Assembly: GCF_003054445.1 (NCBI RefSeq)
Contig: NC_042506.1
Span: 1,309,501-1,373,500, forward strand
DNA: 64,000 bases
Direction: 5' to 3'
Source: Pichia kudriavzevii
Taxonomy: Eukaryota; Ascomycota; Pichiomycetes; Pichiales; Pichiaceae
The notes under the pieces were generated by a model. It did not search any database. It saw only the letters and a list, made by a program, of their open reading frames with translations, and had not been told where the DNA came from. The stretch's first letter is position 1, and every line of letters starts with the position of its first letter. Below, one piece after another: positions 33,651-43,449 of this stretch. A program made the translations under genes and the position numbers.

Positions 33651-34082
33651 ATGACATTACACCAAACCAAGCTGAAAACAAACCAAGCTGAAAACAAAAC
33701 AATGAAAGACAAGAAAACATTAAATAAAGAGTCACTATCAGTTATTAAAAAGAAAACAACTAAACCAGTTTCTAAGAAGAAACAAAGGTCGCTTGCCAAA
33801 AGTGCAAAGGTCATGATAGAAAAGATGAATAATAATACTACAGATGATGACATTATGAACATCATGATGTCCATGGAGACGCAAACCGACACAAAGGCTG
33901 TTGCAAGTGGGAATGAATCAGATGAGGCAGAGGAGCTGAAGAAACAACACGGCCTAACGAGTCTGAAGTCAGACAACTTGAAAAAAGATCTGCTGAATGA
34001 CGAACGAACTCTCCAGAAGCAAGAACAAGTCAAAAATGATATTTCAGAACAGCTCAAACTTATTGATCAATTCACCCTTTGA
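33651..34082 (+). CDS. Small basic coiled-coil protein, unknown
   Basis: 143 codons from the ATG at 33651, or 126 from the ATG at 33702. The second ATG has the better yeast context (AAAACAATGA), and the region between them is built from a duplicated 16-bp unit (33661-33692), so the shorter form is likely. The product has a Lys-rich N-terminus with nuclear-signal-like KKKTTKPVSKKKQRSLAK, an acidic middle, and a Lys/Glu-rich helical C-terminus. I do not recognise a family. Sharing a 200-bp divergent promoter with KRR1 hints at a ribosome-biogenesis role; that is inference. Confidence 0.6.
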   Translation: MTLHQTKLKTNQAENKTMKDKKTLNKESLSVIKKKTTKPVSKKKQRSLAKSAKVMIEKMNNNTTDDDIMNIMMSMETQTDTKAVASGNESDEAEELKKQHGLTSLKSDNLKKDLLNDERTLQKQEQVKNDISEQLKLIDQFTL

Positions 34083-34345
34083 TATAATTCCCTATATATG
34101 TATATATCTTTTCTAATCAATTATGCCTTACCATTTATCTATCTGCTAGTAGGGTCTCAGTGAATTTTTTTTTTTTCGAATGCAAATCTGGATGTGGAAA
34201 AAGGTAAACAGACCTCGCAAGGAAATATCTATCGGATGCAATTATTGTGATGACTTGAAGCTTCAGCACTCCATTTTGTAGTGCCAAACAACATCATATA
34301 GGGCGATCTGTGATTTACAAGCGACTTTAGACTGTTTAGAGGGTG

Positions 34346-36367
34346 ATGGTATTGTCTTCTCAACACCCAGAAATGGTCCTCAAAGAACATTTCGAATTGA
34401 AAGAGCGATTGAATTACATGAATCAGCAAATAAAGGAGAAGAATAAATTAATCTACAATGTCGAGACAAGGCTAGAGAACTTGGATATATTTGAACAGCA
34501 TCTAACATCACTCAACCTGAGATGCGAGTTTTTAGATAACCAAATACTGAATCTAGAGAATAAACAAATGAAAACAACTGGTACGGAAGATTTCAATTCC
34601 AAAATCGAATGGAGAGCCACAGAAACAACATTTGAAAACCTAAGCACAGAATTTCAATATTTGAAAGACCAACTTAGTATAGCCAACGAATTAACTTTGA
34701 CTAAAAATATTTCATGTGATGAAACAACAGTTCCCGACTCTTCTTTGGATCAGAGTGTTTCGTTATTCTCAGACAATACTGAGAACATCTCGATCGAAGA
34801 CGCTTTTCCTTCATCAAATAGCAATGATAATTTTGCAATTAAACGGAAGCAGCACACTCCAAAGCCCGGTAAGCAACTGCTGAAAATGGAAAGCTTTTTA
34901 AATTTCAAAGATGAGAGTGTAGTGCATAACAATGATATTGACAATGCAATACCCCTCAAGGGATTCAAAATAAATACGATAAATGACAATCCACTTCATG
35001 AAGACAGTCCCCGACATGTGACAGACATGGTGTCAACGAGAAGGACCAAACCAAAGCTTCGACTGTTTGAGTTGCCAAGTATAGGGGAAGAACATGTATT
35101 CGAAAAAGAAACAAAAGAAAAGGAAGAAGAAGAGGATAAAGAAGACGAGGGTAAAGAAGAAGAGGGTAAAGAAGAAGAGAATAAAGAACAAGAGGACAAG
35201 GAACATTGCGACAAAAAGGACAAAACAGAAACTGTAAGGGAATCTGATAAACACGTTACAGACATAGTCGAAGAGTCTAACTTTAATGAGCCAGAGTATC
35301 ATGAACTTTCAATTATATTTGACCATAGGTCTCATAAAAGACATTCCTCCTTCCCCGAACTAGCTTGGAATATGAACATACATTCTCCAACCAAAGAATC
35401 TGTGCGTCACGTTAAATCGCACGACTTCAACCTCGGATTCAACCTCAACAAGGTGAGTAATCGAATTGACACTCCCTTTGAATGCACACATGACTTAAAT
35501 GCTGACCATATAATGTTTTCTTCTCCTGTATTCACTAATATGAGTTGCTACGATGAATCTGATCGGTTTGACCCAACGTTGTCAGATGTTGAAAACATGT
35601 ATTGTGAAATGGATTCTGATGAGGATTACGGCAATGAGAATGCCACACCTTTAATATTCAAGCAACAATCAAGAGCCTCTTTACGACGAGCCAAATCACA
35701 TGAGAGTATATTCTCCGTAATGAGTCGTTCAACTAATCGATTTCCAATGAGGGAGAAGAACTTAGATCTAAAAGCACAAACTTTAAAATGGTTGAAACCA
35801 AATAACCCCACAGTATCCTCATCTACACAACCTTTGGCTGCCTTTAGTCAGATATCTACTTCTTCCAATGCTCATGATAATATAGTCAATATTTTACATT
35901 CTGGTGTTAATACCAACACCGAATTAACAGAAGAAATACGGAAGAGCGGGGAGGAACATACGTCACAGTCATGGATTAATACACCAAAGAAGTTATTTTC
36001 TTTACCATTACCAATTCCCATTAGTGCATCAAAAGGGCACTCTAAAGGAACGCAAAACAATGATGAACATGATTCATCTTGGATTACCAGCTTGATTCCA
36101 AATTCTCTATTCACAAATCCCGAAATAGGGAAACCTATAAATCAGTCACATTCTGGCAAAAAGTTGAAAGGAAGCGTTCAAACTTACAGGGATTTCGGCG
36201 CTAAGACCCCAATTTCTAATGGTCCTTCTTCTTCACTAACAATAGATAAATACGGTCGACGAATTATAAAGCACGGTTATGGCTCCAAGTTTAATGAAAA
36301 CGTTGTAACCTCTAGAGTTAGTCATACGGCTTTGAAAGAAGCGCTAGAACTCGACTTCTCCACTTAA
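34346..36367 (+). CDS. VAC17: Vacuole-inheritance adaptor, Vac17-like
   Basis: Likely Vac17, the adaptor that tethers the vacuole (through Vac8) to the myosin Myo2 for transport into the bud. The start is the ATG at 34346. It is 673 aa, longer than S. cerevisiae Vac17 (423). The N-terminal 75 residues are coiled coil. Short motifs match Vac17 from memory in the same order: VKSHDFNLG, an acidic EMDSDEDY block, LRRAKSHESIFSV (near 450) followed by LKWLKPNNPTV, and a C-terminal HTALKEALELDFS. A Lys/Glu-rich repeat (about 252-293) adds length; S. cerevisiae Vac17 turnover uses a PEST region. Confidence 0.7.
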   Translation: MVLSSQHPEMVLKEHFELKERLNYMNQQIKEKNKLIYNVETRLENLDIFEQHLTSLNLRCEFLDNQILNLENKQMKTTGTEDFNSKIEWRATETTFENLSTEFQYLKDQLSIANELTLTKNISCDETTVPDSSLDQSVSLFSDNTENISIEDAFPSSNSNDNFAIKRKQHTPKPGKQLLKMESFLNFKDESVVHNNDIDNAIPLKGFKINTINDNPLHEDSPRHVTDMVSTRRTKPKLRLFELPSIGEEHVFEKETKEKEEEEDKEDEGKEEEGKEEENKEQEDKEHCDKKDKTETVRESDKHVTDIVEESNFNEPEYHELSIIFDHRSHKRHSSFPELAWNMNIHSPTKESVRHVKSHDFNLGFNLNKVSNRIDTPFECTHDLNADHIMFSSPVFTNMSCYDESDRFDPTLSDVENMYCEMDSDEDYGNENATPLIFKQQSRASLRRAKSHESIFSVMSRSTNRFPMREKNLDLKAQTLKWLKPNNPTVSSSTQPLAAFSQISTSSNAHDNIVNILHSGVNTNTELTEEIRKSGEEHTSQSWINTPKKLFSLPLPIPISASKGHSKGTQNNDEHDSSWITSLIPNSLFTNPEIGKPINQSHSGKKLKGSVQTYRDFGAKTPISNGPSSSLTIDKYGRRIIKHGYGSKFNENVVTSRVSHTALKEALELDFST

Positions 36368-36450
36368 AGAGTGACGGCAGAGGTTGTACCATCGTCTTCG
36401 CCCCCAATATATATTTATAACATATAAGACACCGTTTATAATGGTTTTCG

Positions 36451-39400
36451 TTAACGTTGAGCAATGTCTCTGATACCCCTCTTCCTTGATTTCGCCAACA
36501 TTCTCTCTAACCTGTCAACTTCCGAACCTTTAACAACACGCTTTCCCAAATCTGGTTTGGTACTCTCAGAGGAAGCCAATCTGGTGATGGCGGCCTTCGA
36601 ATTTGTAACTGACCTAGTGGTCGTGGTCACAGTAACATCACCAATCACATTACCTGTATTGGCACTAATCTTCACTTTCTTTTCGGTTGCTTTTTTGAAT
36701 GATGCTGTAATCGAAGTCGTAGAGTTAGATAGAATACTAAGTGATCCTTGTGAGCCAGGAACTTCTGTTTCAGCACCGACTTCCTGCCTCACACCCAATT
36801 TTCTAGTTAACTTTACCTTTGTCCTCCTTTTTAGTTTGCGTAATTCTTGGGTGCCATCGTCGCTATCATCGCCACTATCACTGGATAGAACATCACGTTT
36901 TAGCCTATCTGCTTCCATGTCTTGAAAAGAGCCGTACATAAAGTCAGCATCGTCTTGAAAAGATTTAACTGAATTAAGTTTGCGTTTTTTGTGAGGTTGT
37001 AGATATTCATAATGTTCTTTGAGTTTTTCATCTTCCAATATTTCTTGCCTTGATTCTTCTCCATCGTTACTATCATCATCGTCGTTTAGTTCACTTAGAG
37101 TATTCATAAACGAATCCTTATAAATGGAAACATGCGAGGGTATGTTGACAGCCATGGCGTCAAAGAATGGTTTCTTTGGATCGTTATCTGATATCTTAAC
37201 TCTGCTTCTTTCCATCAGTTCTTGTTGCTCTCTCAATTTACGTTTTCGAACGAATTCCTTGATTTTTAACATTTCATCCATTTCATCGTCATCGTCGGAT
37301 AATTCGATATCAAAGATTCCATTTTTAGCTCTCCTCTTTGCTAACTTATGAGTCTTAACGTCTTTATATGTTTTAGCAACTTTCTCTTCGTCCTCCTTCA
37401 ACTCCCTTTCCAGCTGAAGTTTACGCATTTCATTTTCATCAATTTCTAAATTACTTGCATCATCTATTAACTTTTCATCTTCACTGTTTTCGTCATCTGA
37501 TGAGTCAGTATCAGAACCGCCAATACCTTGATATTCATCCTCAGATTCAACTGCCTCCCCTTCCATCATTTCACTCAATCCACTTTCTTTTAATTTAAGT
37601 TTCCTTTCACGTGCCAATTGACGTTCTTTTTTCCTTGCATTTTTTATTAATTGTGCTCTCATTTGTCGTTGTTCTTCTGTTTCCTCATCAGGAAAAATAG
37701 CTTCCAGAGTAGTACCATTGCCGTTGCTTTTATCAAGTATTGTACTTTTCCTGCCAATTTTGATTTTTTCTTCTTCATCGTCATCCACATCACTAGCTTC
37801 TACATAGTTATCTTCTCTCACTTTCTCACCGTTTTTATTATTCTCATACACAACTTCTATGGCAATTTCATCACTTTCTGTTTGTTGAACTTTATTGTTC
37901 TTCGACTCCAAAATTTCCTTTGGTGATACTTGCGTAGATTGATCTATACTACAAGGATCGACAGCGTCTACCTGTGTTTCTAAAATCAGATTTTGCGAAT
38001 CTAAAAGGTCTTTTAGAGGGACTTCACTCGGCGCATCATTCGGACCATCTTCCACCAAACTCTGAGTTTGCAATTGTTCAGTTAAAAAAGATTTCTGACC
38101 AAAAGAGGCTTTATGCTCCATGACCGAGTCATCTACCTCTTCCTCGCTAGAATCCTCTGCATTTTTTAGTTTCTTAAACTTATCATATGTGGATAGCTGC
38201 CCAGCTTCTCTTTGAGTGTGTTCTTTATCAGCTAATTTCGACATTGATAGGTCGAAATCTTTGAATGCATCTGTGTTGGTGAGTTTGAAAGAAGGAATGT
38301 CTTCCGCCTTTTTAAGTTCTGCATCTGAATCGTAGTCTGACTCATTTGATGATATATCATAATTGCTAGAATATTCACTGGATTCAGAATTATCGTGTCC
38401 TAACTTACCGTCTCTAAGTAATCTTCTTTGTCGTTCCAGTTTTCTCAACTCATTTTCTTCTTTCTTCAGCTTTCTAGCATTTTTGGTTTGCTCCTCCATT
38501 AACATCTTGGTCAGCATTTCCTCAGTTAGTTTGATTTCTTTGTTTGTCATATTACGTGTTTTATCCTTCAATATTTCCTCTAGTTGTTTTTCATTATGTT
38601 TACGTATTATGTCAGCCAATGTAGCCTTCTTTGCTTTAACGAGCTCTTTGGACCTCTTTTTGGCATACTTCAGCTTTATATCAAGCTCTTTCTGTTTGTA
38701 GCTAAGTGATGCACTAGGATCATCATAATCTTCATCAACATGAACATAATTGTCATCGGATCCCGAATCAGAACCCGAGTCTAAGTTAATCAATTTTTCA
38801 CTATCTTTAAAATGCTTTTTCTTGATCATTTTAGTCACTGGAAGACTAGGTACAGGTTTCTCAGGGGATGTTGGTATAGTAGATATGGTGTCACGTTGGT
38901 GTATTCCATCATCACTTTTGCTACTCTCCTTATCTGACTCCAGATTGAACTCGTGTAGCAGCTTATCTTTAGAGAATTTTGTAGGTTTAGCAATTTTCAC
39001 TTCGACAAATGCCTTTTTCAGCAGTTCATTTTGTCTTATCGCATCAAGTTTCTGTTGCTTTTTCAAAACCCTTTGCTTTTCGGTTTCTCTCCTTTTAACA
39101 GCATCTCTTCTTACCAGTTTTTCTTGCGTATTTAAGTACTCGTTTCCTATAGGTTTTAATTTTTTTTGATCTCTCAGCTTCAGACGTTCCAATTTACGAG
39201 CAGCCAATCGCTCGTCCCTACTCATACTTGCATAACCTGGAATATTCTTACTAATTTCATCATCAGAATCATCATCAGAGTCAACAAACAGAGACTCTAG
39301 AATTGAGGTATCTTGATTACGCCTTGTTTTGGGTCTAATCATTTCTTCATCAGAATCCTGTTCAGCGCCTTTCTGCGTAATCACTTTTATTCCAGTGGCC

Positions 39401-40140
39401 TGCATCACCTGGGTTTGCTGTCCTACTGCGTTGAGGTATGCTTTGTTAGAATTTCCGTGCCCATCGTCAGAAACGTGGAGCGGTCCTTCGGATCTTCCGA
39501 GCGTTTCATCATCATCATCGTCAGCACTAATATTATCGTTGTCGTTATCTTCTTTTCTGGTATTGAGAGCTTTTCCCTCAGTGGTTCTCTTATCTGACTC
39601 AGCGGGAATAATTTGCGTTGATGCAAGCTGATCCACTGATTCAGCGGTTCCCGTCTGAATCTGCTGCGTCGATAGTGAAATTGATCTCTTCATGGAATCT
39701 GTCTGAATAGATTGTGTTAAAGGTATAGATTCTAATCTTTCACTCTGAATCTGCTGGGTTGATTCCATGGAAGGAGTTGATGTGATACATGTTGTCTTGA
39801 GGATCTGTGTTTCAAATCCAAAATTCTTTTTGGATAAATCTGAATCCTTGAATGTATCGGTTTGGGTTGCAATTGAATTTTGTTCTTTCCTCCTTTGTAT
39901 TCTCATTTTAACCTTTTGAATAGCAGTTAGTACGTCTCCGTGGTTATTATGACTTGGTTCTCGAGTAGGTGGCAGCTCTTCGGCATCAATTCCAAATTGT
40001 TCTTGCAAGACTCTGGATTGATGTGCATGATAGTCATCATTTTCGTTTTCCTTTCCATTACTAGCATCATCTTCCACTAAGCCTATGGTGGCAGTCTTTA
40101 GAGAAGGGTCTTGTTGCTCAATCTCCTCAAACACTTCCAT
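36451..40140 (-). CDS. MRC1: Mrc1, replication checkpoint mediator (Claspin)
   Basis: Fork protein that carries the signal from Mec1 to Rad53 and supports fork speed. It is 1229 aa. The N-terminal half carries more than a dozen SQ/TQ sites (for example IATQTD, FETQIL, ESTQQIQ, PLTQSIQ, ASTQII), the Mec1 phosphorylation cluster typical of Mrc1/Claspin. Long charged, coiled-coil-prone stretches (KLERQRRLLRDG, KKERQLARERKLK) fill the middle. The conserved Mrc1-like region is near 880-1030 (KRRAKNGIFDIELSDDDD, KKPFFDAMAVNIPSHVS). Two MCB elements lie 100-126 bp upstream. Confidence 0.92.
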   Translation of the reverse strand: MEVFEEIEQQDPSLKTATIGLVEDDASNGKENENDDYHAHQSRVLQEQFGIDAEELPPTREPSHNNHGDVLTAIQKVKMRIQRRKEQNSIATQTDTFKDSDLSKKNFGFETQILKTTCITSTPSMESTQQIQSERLESIPLTQSIQTDSMKRSISLSTQQIQTGTAESVDQLASTQIIPAESDKRTTEGKALNTRKEDNDNDNISADDDDDETLGRSEGPLHVSDDGHGNSNKAYLNAVGQQTQVMQATGIKVITQKGAEQDSDEEMIRPKTRRNQDTSILESLFVDSDDDSDDEISKNIPGYASMSRDERLAARKLERLKLRDQKKLKPIGNEYLNTQEKLVRRDAVKRRETEKQRVLKKQQKLDAIRQNELLKKAFVEVKIAKPTKFSKDKLLHEFNLESDKESSKSDDGIHQRDTISTIPTSPEKPVPSLPVTKMIKKKHFKDSEKLINLDSGSDSGSDDNYVHVDEDYDDPSASLSYKQKELDIKLKYAKKRSKELVKAKKATLADIIRKHNEKQLEEILKDKTRNMTNKEIKLTEEMLTKMLMEEQTKNARKLKKEENELRKLERQRRLLRDGKLGHDNSESSEYSSNYDISSNESDYDSDAELKKAEDIPSFKLTNTDAFKDFDLSMSKLADKEHTQREAGQLSTYDKFKKLKNAEDSSEEEVDDSVMEHKASFGQKSFLTEQLQTQSLVEDGPNDAPSEVPLKDLLDSQNLILETQVDAVDPCSIDQSTQVSPKEILESKNNKVQQTESDEIAIEVVYENNKNGEKVREDNYVEASDVDDDEEEKIKIGRKSTILDKSNGNGTTLEAIFPDEETEEQRQMRAQLIKNARKKERQLARERKLKLKESGLSEMMEGEAVESEDEYQGIGGSDTDSSDDENSEDEKLIDDASNLEIDENEMRKLQLERELKEDEEKVAKTYKDVKTHKLAKRRAKNGIFDIELSDDDDEMDEMLKIKEFVRKRKLREQQELMERSRVKISDNDPKKPFFDAMAVNIPSHVSIYKDSFMNTLSELNDDDDSNDGEESRQEILEDEKLKEHYEYLQPHKKRKLNSVKSFQDDADFMYGSFQDMEADRLKRDVLSSDSGDDSDDGTQELRKLKRRTKVKLTRKLGVRQEVGAETEVPGSQGSLSILSNSTTSITASFKKATEKKVKISANTGNVIGDVTVTTTTRSVTNSKAAITRLASSESTKPDLGKRVVKGSEVDRLERMLAKSRKRGIRDIAQR

Positions 40141-40239
40141 CTCACGCTTGTTGTTTTGTAATTCAGAGCCTTAAACTGCTTTGCATCCGTTGCTCACATA
40201 TTCATCACCTTTGTCTAAATGAATCGAGTTTTTGAATTC

Positions 40240-40245
40240 ACGCGT
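40240..40245. promoter_or_regulatory. MCB element upstream of MRC1
   Basis: ACGCGT 100 bp upstream of the MRC1 ATG, on the expected side for MBF control. Confidence 0.5.
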
Positions 40246-40260
40246 TCAAATTTCAGACTT

Positions 40261-40266
40261 ACGCGT
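40261..40266. promoter_or_regulatory. Second MCB element upstream of MRC1
   Basis: ACGCGT 121 bp upstream of the MRC1 ATG and 21 bp (two helical turns) from the first copy. Confidence 0.5.
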
Positions 40267-40472
40267 ATTGCCTGGCACGTGACCTCAAACATACTTTCTG
40301 GAAATTGGTCGGAGATCCTGTTTTAACAGCCAGGAATGTATCTGCATTCAGAGGAGAAACAGCATTCTCAATTTGGGAGAAATGTGTTGGGTGTCCTTTC
40401 ACCAAAAGAGCTATGCATAATTACAAGCAATTCAATGAAGGATCAATTAATTGCCGGCTTTTGTACAATGAA

Positions 40473-40555
40473 AACGTGGTCTGGCAATTAATATAACGGG
40501 ATATTGTTTAGACGGGAGAAAAAACTCTAAAACGTGGAATTGTTCACTCCACGTG
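40473..40555. promoter_or_regulatory. Pho4-type E-box group, GIT1-like 1
   Basis: AACGTG at 40473 and 40531 (CACGTT on the minus strand) and CACGTG at 40550, 214-296 bp upstream of the permease start. Pho4 binds both words in S. cerevisiae and drives GIT1 there. Confidence 0.45.
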
Positions 40556-40665
40556 CTGATGTCTTTATTAATTGAAGTTTACCACCAACCAAAATTTGAG
40601 GTCTAAAATGTTCCAAAGGTTAGAAGTAATTCATGAGCTTATTTACTATACGCTTTAGAAATCAC

Positions 40666-40673
40666 TATATAAG
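40666..40673 (+). promoter_or_regulatory. TATA box of GIT1-like 1
   Basis: TATATAAG about 100 bp upstream of the ATG at 40769; a consensus TATA element typical of inducible yeast genes. Confidence 0.55.
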
Positions 40674-40768
40674 ATGGCTGATGCTGCATCCCAAGGCATG
40701 TGTATGGTCATTCCTCTTTTCTTCATTTAGACGCACATTACATCGACAAACAAGCAATTGACAACATC

Positions 40769-42361
40769 ATGGTTCTCAGAAGTCTATCAGAAACCCTTAA
40801 AAAGGAAATCACTTGGGGAAAGAAAAATGTTAAACAGGAAGAGTACCAGCGGTTTGAGGTCTCAGGTAAAGACGGAATCACGTATACTATCGAAGAGTAT
40901 GATATTGCGCCAACAGGTAAAAAGGATTATTGGCCGATCTTCACCGCTGGTGCAGGACTATTCTCTGATGGATACGTCAACAACTCCATCGGGACTGTGG
41001 GTACATGCCTATCAACGATATACGGTGCCCAATATAGTCATTCTAATGCAATCAAAAATGTTGCTGCTATTGCTTTTGCAGGGACTGTTGTTGGCCAACT
41101 TACCTTCGGTGTTTTTTCGGACCATATTTCAAGGAAGCTGGGAATGCTTGTTTCTTCCGGTGGGTTGATAGTGTTCTCTATTCTTACAGCCGGCTCTTGG
41201 GGGGTTGGCACTGAAGCCAAGTATGGCGGTAATGCAGGTGGATTGTTTGCAGCTTTGACTGCATGGAGGTTTTTTTTGGGCTTTTTCATAGGCGCCGAAT
41301 ATCCAACCGGCTCAACAGCGTGTGCTGAAGCTTCGGCGTTATTACCAGAGGGGAAGAGGCATCGATACTTTGCATGGTTCACTAACCTTATGCTTGCATC
41401 CGGCTATGTCTTGTGTACGTTCGTTCCTATGGTTTTGCTTTGGATCTGTGGTCCTAAAAATTTACAACCAGTGTGGAGAATTACACTTGGTATAGGTGCT
41501 ATTCCACCGACTTCGTTATTCATTATGAGGCTGTTTTTTACCGAAGGTAAGCAGTTTCAGAAATTAAACTTCCGGAAAAGCAAGATGCCAGTATTACTGA
41601 CCATCAAATACTACTGGTTTCGGCTTTTGATTGTTTCCATTGTATGGTGGATCTATGACTTCATATCCTATGCTTTCAGTATTTACAGCACGACTATTTT
41701 GAAGTCTTTAATTAAGGACGGTTCATTGTACAAGACTTTTGGATGGAATGTGGTATTTAGTTTGTTTGGAATTCCTGGTGCTTTTATTGGTGCATTTTTA
41801 ATTGATTATTTTGGACCAAGACTAACCCTTTGTCTTGGTCTTGTATTACAGGCAACAGTGGGATACATCATGGCGGGTTTATTTTCCCATTTGAGAGAAC
41901 ACATAGCAGCGTTTGTTGTTGTGTACGGTATTTTCTCAACCCTTGGACAAGTCGGGGCAGGAAACAACATTGGTTTGTTAGCGGCAAAGACTTCTGCAAC
42001 ACCAGTGAGAGGCGTCTACTATGGTATTGCAGCAGCAATTGGCAAAATCGGTGCCTTTGTCGGAACCTACGTCTTTCCAACATTTCAGCGCCATTATCCG
42101 GGTACCAAGGGATTCCAAATTCCCTTCTGGTTGGCTTCCTCGTTGGCAATATTTGCAGCAATCATTTCATTCTTTGGATTGCCTCCGGTTGATCAAGAAG
42201 CTATGCAAAGAGAAGATTTTGACTATCTCAGGTACCTTTCCGCTAATGGCTTTGATATTAGCACTCTGGGCGATGGAACATTCTTGAAGAGTAACAACAT
42301 CACGCCAACTTCTTCTTTTGATAGGGAATATCTCGAGATTGGCGAAGATGAGAAAAAGTAA
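40769..42361 (+). CDS. GIT1: GIT1-type glycerophosphodiester permease, copy 1
   Basis: Major facilitator superfamily transporter of the Git1/Pho84 branch, expected to import glycerophosphoinositol or glycerophosphocholine at the plasma membrane as phosphate sources. The start is the ATG at 40769 (MVLRSLSETLKKEITWG); the upstream 23 codons begin with GTG. It is 530 aa. About twelve hydrophobic segments lie between FTAGAGLFSDGYVNNSIG and the end; the family signatures GVFSDHISRKLGML and GAEYPTGSTACAEAS (the D-R-x-GRR-like and PESPR-like positions of the sugar-porter group) are visible. The long central loop carries LTIKYYWFRLL. The exact substrate among family members cannot be told from sequence. 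Confidence 0.88.
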   Translation: MVLRSLSETLKKEITWGKKNVKQEEYQRFEVSGKDGITYTIEEYDIAPTGKKDYWPIFTAGAGLFSDGYVNNSIGTVGTCLSTIYGAQYSHSNAIKNVAAIAFAGTVVGQLTFGVFSDHISRKLGMLVSSGGLIVFSILTAGSWGVGTEAKYGGNAGGLFAALTAWRFFLGFFIGAEYPTGSTACAEASALLPEGKRHRYFAWFTNLMLASGYVLCTFVPMVLLWICGPKNLQPVWRITLGIGAIPPTSLFIMRLFFTEGKQFQKLNFRKSKMPVLLTIKYYWFRLLIVSIVWWIYDFISYAFSIYSTTILKSLIKDGSLYKTFGWNVVFSLFGIPGAFIGAFLIDYFGPRLTLCLGLVLQATVGYIMAGLFSHLREHIAAFVVVYGIFSTLGQVGAGNNIGLLAAKTSATPVRGVYYGIAAAIGKIGAFVGTYVFPTFQRHYPGTKGFQIPFWLASSLAIFAAIISFFGLPPVDQEAMQREDFDYLRYLSANGFDISTLGDGTFLKSNNITPTSSFDREYLEIGEDEKK

Positions 42362-43047
42362 CCCAGTTATGTGTATACTTCTATAGAGTTAACAGTAAAA
42401 TTATAATAACGCTATTGTTTTGTTTCTACCCTGTGTCGTGTCCGTGACTTAGAATCTTTCATTTAGTTTTTTGCTTTCTCAACAACAATGTTGTAGACCT
42501 GGGTAAGTCTATAACAAATTTACCCATCTGATTCACAGACAGTTTGTTTCCATTGTAATTGTGTCAGTTAATCTGTTTGGCGTTCCAAGGTTGCCCAGAA
42601 ACAAAAAAAACCCCTCCCCTCCCACCTAGAATTCAAAACCCTTTACCAAAAAGTGGCGTAGATGTTCAGATGCTATGACTGTCTACGCTGCATCGACTAC
42701 GGATGCCATCCAGTAGAGTGAGTTCTCGCCATATCAACCATGGCGATAACAACTGTCTTTTTTCTACGCGTTCTGGATGTTCCACAACATCTCTTCTTAT
42801 CGGGGTTTCTCTTATCTAATCTCTCCACTCCGCTCTTATCTAATCGAAATACAAGCGGGAGTTTCCTCATTTCAATAAACTACACCGTAGTCTTATCTTA
42901 TCGGCCTCAGACATGTCTTTGGTTCTCTCAAATGCACACTTTCTAGCCTACCGTGTCTTGCTCTCTCAAATTCTCTTATCTAGTTCTTGTGAGGTGCGTA
43001 TCAAAGTCTATTCCGGGCATTAGCAGCATGTGATACGTCACTTCTTA
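42362..43047. other. Intergenic region after GIT1-like 1
   Basis: 3' flank of the first permease, then a C/T-rich stretch with six CTTATC words (listed separately). No gene is evident; a plus-strand frame at 42740 is short and unconserved. Confidence 0.45.
42796..42980. promoter_or_regulatory. Cluster of six GATAAG motifs
   Basis: CTTATC (GATAAG on the minus strand) at 42796, 42811, 42835, 42892, 42897 and 42975, all in the same orientation. GATAAG is the core of nitrogen-catabolite (Gln3/Gat1) and iron GATA-factor sites. Which gene it serves is unclear: the next permease is 2.6 kb away. Confidence 0.4.
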
Positions 43048-43449
43048 TTATTCTATCTTCGAGCTGGATGAGGCGTTTCTATAGGTGGTATCAAGGAGGA
43101 ATTTCAACTTCCCAAAAGAGTAGGGTTGCCAACGCCCACTTTGGCAGAGTTGAGAGAGACCGCAAACCAAATTCACAGCTCCAACGTCAAACCTTAACTT
43201 TGAACCCAACCACCTAGACTCACAACAGGTTTTATTGACTCGCTGTATTTTGTTAAACTCATTTCCTTCCATACACACTGTACCAATTACAAGGGCATCC
43301 CTATTTGAATAACAAGAGGAAATGGTATTAGTATTGGCTGCAATCAATACAAATGCCAATGTATACATTGATTGCAGCCACAGGTATTTCAAATCCATCA
43401 ATACCAGATGAATGGTGCCAACCATAAAGCAAAACGGTATACAATTCAT
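43048..43449 (-). CDS. Possible small secreted Cys-rich protein
   Basis: A minus-strand frame with ATGs at 43449 and 43398. From 43398 it is 116 aa: MDLKYLWLQS, then a hydrophobic MYTLAFVLIAA core that looks like a signal peptide with a plausible cleavage site near ANTNTISS, then a domain with six cysteines (CYSNRD, VCMEG, TCCES, LVCGLSQLC) and two N-glycosylation sequons (NKT, NAS). I recognise no family. It lies alone between the two permeases, and part of its signal region is coded by a 14-bp inverted repeat. It could be chance. Confidence 0.35.
   Translation of the reverse strand: MNCIPFCFMVGTIHLVLMDLKYLWLQSMYTLAFVLIAANTNTISSCYSNRDALVIGTVCMEGNEFNKIQRVNKTCCESRWLGSKLRFDVGAVNLVCGLSQLCQSGRWQPYSFGKLKFLLDTTYRNASSSSKIE
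43335..43380. repeat. 14-bp inverted repeat, hairpin-forming
   Basis: TGGCTGCAATCAAT (43335-43348) and its exact reverse complement ATTGATTGCAGCCA (43367-43380), with an 18-nt loop. It lies within the signal-peptide part of the small minus-strand ORF. Confidence 0.85.

Larger units (their letters stand above)
40141..40768. other. Divergent promoter, MRC1/GIT1-like 1
   Basis: 628 bp between MRC1 (leftward) and the first permease gene (rightward). It has two MCB elements next to MRC1, E-boxes CACGTG at 40276 and 40550, AACGTG (CACGTT on the other strand) at 40473 and 40531, and a TATATAAG box at 40666. Confidence 0.55.
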
